Source: an uncultured Lentisphaerota bacterium (GTDB lineage: Bacteria; Verrucomicrobiota; Lentisphaeria; Oligosphaerales; CAITYL01). From it: a DNA stretch of 64,000 nt. Shown in pieces: positions 62,077-64,000 of the stretch (positions within the stretch are counted from its first letter, which is position 1; every line of letters begins with the position of its first letter). The stretch is taken from positions 62,001 to 126,000 of the forward strand of contig CAIXRA010000006.1 of the NCBI GenBank assembly GCA_903921725.1. The letters run 5' to 3'. The translations under genes were made by a program, and so were the position numbers. A model generated the notes under the pieces. That model searched no databases. It saw only the letters and a list, made by a program, of their open reading frames with translations, and was not told where the DNA came from.

Positions 62077-63339
62077 TCAGCGTGCTGTTTCCGGTTGCGG
62101 GACGCGAAGGAAGCGGTTCGGAAAAAGCCAGGCGGCAACGAGCGCCAGGCTCACGGCGACGGCGACGGCAAACGGCAGACTCCAGAAGAGATGGAAATTC
62201 ACCGTTGCCTTGTCCATACGGCAGGCATCGAGGAACGCCCCGGCGCCCCAGCTCCCGAGAAGGCCGCCGACGCCGCTGTACGCCAGAGTGAAGAGCTGGT
62301 GGACGCCGGCGCGGGACTCGCGCTGCGTCATGCCGTCGAGCAGGATAAAGACCGTGGCGAAAAAGAAGGTGTAGGCGAAGCCGTGCATGAGGACGCCGAG
62401 GGCGAGCGTGGCACAGGAGCCGCCGCCGAAGATGAAGAAGGCGTAGCGCGCGACGTTGAACAGGGCGCCGAGGAGCATGACCCGGATCAGTCCCAGACGC
62501 GCCGTCATCCGGCCGAGAAAGAGCATCGCCAGAACCTCGGGAATCTGGCCAAGGCTCATCATGGGCATCACGTTCGACTCGGCCACGCCGTTCTGCTTCA
62601 GGAAGATGGCGGCGGCGTAGTAGTAGGTGCGGTCGGTGAAGTTGGCGACCAGGGTGAGGAAGGCGAGCCCCATCACCTCGGGGCGGCGCAGGACGGCGAA
62701 GGCGGCGCGGGGGAAGAACTCCGGCTTCGCGTTCCGGTCCAGCTGGACGCTGGCGGGGAGCGTGAGGGAGTAGAGGCCGAGGCCGATCATGGAAAGCGCG
62801 CAGAGCAGCAGCGCGTCCGGCATCCGTTCCGGCATCGGCTTGCCGCCGGTTCCGCGCAGCCAGAACCAGCCGAATGCCAGCGCCACGGCAATCCAGCCGA
62901 GCGTGCCCCAGAGGCGGATGCTTCCGAACTCGCGGCGGTCGGTGACCTTGTGGAAGATGATGGCGTTAGAGAGGCTGCCCGTCGCGCCTACCGTCACGGT
63001 GTAGAGCAGGTAGAGAAGCAGGAACGGCCAGAACTCCGTGGTCCGGTAGAGCGCGCCCATCAGCACGCCGCCGCCCAGCAGGAGCAGGCTGAAGAGCCGC
63101 TCCGCCGAGATGACGCGGTCGGCGAGGAAGCTGCACACCAGCGGCGAGACCAGAGCGGAGAGCGCGGAGGCGGAGATGATCAGGCCGCTCTGCTTGCCGG
63201 TGAAGTGCAGCCGGTCCGTCAGGTACAGCCCCAAGATTGGCGTGACGGCGCCGAAGCCGAAGTACAAGAAGAAGGTGACGGCCGAAAGCCGGAAATGGGA
63301 GGGGCTGGAGGACATGTGGAGCCTGGGGGCGTCTTTCAT
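62077..63339 (-). CDS. MFS transporter, nucleoside:H+ symporter-like
   Basis: The 420-residue protein has twelve predicted transmembrane helices. The pattern FFLYFGFGAVTPILGLYL at the start, GSIRLWGTLGW in helix 4-5 and FMHGF-like segment near helix 10 (LMHGFAYTFFF) resembles the NupG/XapB and LacY-like group. Substrate is probably a nucleoside or small sugar. The ATG is preceded by a GTTGAACGTTC word and no Shine-Dalgarno; an ATG eight codons later is possible. It precedes the aminotransferase by 40 bases. Confidence 0.85.
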   Translation of the reverse strand: MKDAPRLHMSSSPSHFRLSAVTFFLYFGFGAVTPILGLYLTDRLHFTGKQSGLIISASALSALVSPLVCSFLADRVISAERLFSLLLLGGGVLMGALYRTTEFWPFLLLYLLYTVTVGATGSLSNAIIFHKVTDRREFGSIRLWGTLGWIAVALAFGWFWLRGTGGKPMPERMPDALLLCALSMIGLGLYSLTLPASVQLDRNAKPEFFPRAAFAVLRRPEVMGLAFLTLVANFTDRTYYYAAAIFLKQNGVAESNVMPMMSLGQIPEVLAMLFLGRMTARLGLIRVMLLGALFNVARYAFFIFGGGSCATLALGVLMHGFAYTFFFATVFILLDGMTQRESRAGVHQLFTLAYSGVGGLLGSWGAGAFLDACRMDKATVNFHLFWSLPFAVAVAVSLALVAAWLFPNRFLRVPQPETAR

Positions 63340-63551
63340 GAACGTTCAACGGTCAAGACCCAAGGGGGCCGAACGCGACAAAAGAACGTTCAACCTTCAA
63401 CGCTTTTCGCAAGCCGCCCCACAGGGGCATCACATCATAGCCTGGGGCAACGCCCCAGGAAAAAGACGCAATAACGATTTCAACCCTGAAGGGGTTGCAC
63501 AGCGAACTCCGAACGGGCGGCATGCGGGGCAAAAGAACGTTCAACCTTCAA
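63340..63551. repeat. GAACGTTCAAC word copies with nested CCTGGGGC hairpin
   Basis: GAACGTTCAAC begins at 63340, and a 21-base version beginning AAAAGAACGTTCAACC is found at both 63380-63400 and 63531-63551. Between the two long copies lie GCCCCACAGGGGC and CCTGGGGCAACGCCCCAGG, a reversed variant of the hairpins at 120-164 and 39861-39905. No gene is seen in this gap. Confidence 0.85.
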
Positions 63552-63580
63552 GTAGGACGGACGGGACGCCCTCCCCCGCA

Positions 63581-64000
63581 TCACAGCTTCACGAAAGCGG
63601 AATAGAGGGCGCGGACGGCATTTTCGTAGTCGGCCTCGTGAACGCCGATGATGAGGTTCATCTCGGAGGCGCCCATGTTGATGATGCGGACATTGATCTT
63701 CGCGGCGCGCAGCGCGTCGAACGCCACCGCGGCCATGCCCGGCGTGCTGACCAGCTCCTCGCCGACTACAGCGACGAGCGCCAGATCGCCGAGCAGCTCG
63801 ATTTTGTCCGGGTTCACCAGCCGGCGGATTTCCTCCAGGACCTGTTCGTCCTTGCCCTCAATCTGCCGGTCCTCCAAGATGATGCTCATGGTGTCGATGC
63901 TGGAGGGGCAGTGCTCGTAGCTGATGCCGTGGCTGCAGAGCGCGCCCAGCACCTTGTAGCCGAAGCCGATCTCCTTGTTCATCAGGCTCTTCTCGATGCA
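63581..64000 (-). CDS. lysC: Aspartokinase, C-terminal regulatory part (truncated by window edge)
   Basis: The last 139 residues contain tandem ACT domains: YKVLGALCSHGISYEHCPSS, TMSIILED, LALVAVVGEEL and INVRIINMGASEMNLIIGV, as in monofunctional class aspartokinases that phosphorylate aspartate under feedback control by lysine or threonine. The catalytic part lies beyond position 64000. The segment after the stop is a repeat-rich gap without a terminator. Confidence 0.9.
   Translation of the reverse strand, partial: CIEKSLMNKEIGFGYKVLGALCSHGISYEHCPSSIDTMSIILEDRQIEGKDEQVLEEIRRLVNPDKIELLGDLALVAVVGEELVSTPGMAAVAFDALRAAKINVRIINMGASEMNLIIGVHEADYENAVRALYSAFVKL

Overview
The window is GC-rich (roughly two thirds G+C by eye) and reads as chromosomal DNA of a Gram-negative anaerobe or facultative organism of the PVC superphylum, most likely Kiritimatiellota, Lentisphaerota or a Verrucomicrobiota relative. 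This is inferred from the gene families (NfeD protease, TPR/GT-C membrane proteins in tandem, DUF4388-SUMF1 protein, GH20 hexosaminidase, a TonB system with an atypical ExbD) and from many short word repeats of a kind I associate with that group. There is no rRNA, phage, CRISPR array or intact transposase.

Layout. 183-7876 (minus) is a glutamate fermentation operon of the 3-methylaspartate pathway: a GntR regulator behind a clear promoter/operator, then glmS, glmL, glmE, methylaspartate ammonia-lyase and an AtuA-like protein. 8025-10471 holds a small-molecule kinase and a DUF123-endonuclease III fusion. 10603-17292 holds a TonB-dependent receptor and, divergently, an nfeD / LD-carboxypeptidase / DUF1648 / metalloprotease run. 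17360-24283 is a minus-strand run of two paralogous TPR/GT-C membrane proteins and a large secreted protein. 24392-34449 has an EF-hand protein, a heterodimeric ABC exporter, an orphan solute-binding protein, a GH20 beta-hexosaminidase and a beta-carbonic anhydrase.

34450-36526 is an AT-richer islet with an unrecognised membrane-anchored protein and a secreted protein of three identical four-cysteine modules. 36866-41268 holds tRNA-Gly, secG, ptsH, folC and malic enzyme. 41493-48546 is a signalling operon: a membrane DUF4388/SUMF1-like protein, a multi-receiver protein with a dead GGDEF, and a REC-GGDEF-REC-HD-GYP protein. 49029-53421 has a PflX-like radical SAM protein, a Cache-HAMP-PAS receptor without kinase, a zinc ribbon and a glycosyltransferase. 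53665-60221 has a glycogen debranching enzyme, NAD(P)HX repair enzyme and an ExbB-ExbD-TonB-like operon. 60246-64000 (minus) has folE, an aminotransferase, a nucleoside-type MFS transporter and the end of an aspartokinase.

The main unexplained signal is a set of at least fifteen short-period (7-10 bp) word arrays, most folded as inverted repeats. They occupy every gap of the glutamate operon, sit beside start and stop codons, and are inserted in frame in several conserved genes. Two further elements stand out: a MITE-like inverted element directly after the exbD stop codon, and a perfect 39-bp inverted repeat at 48761-48897.
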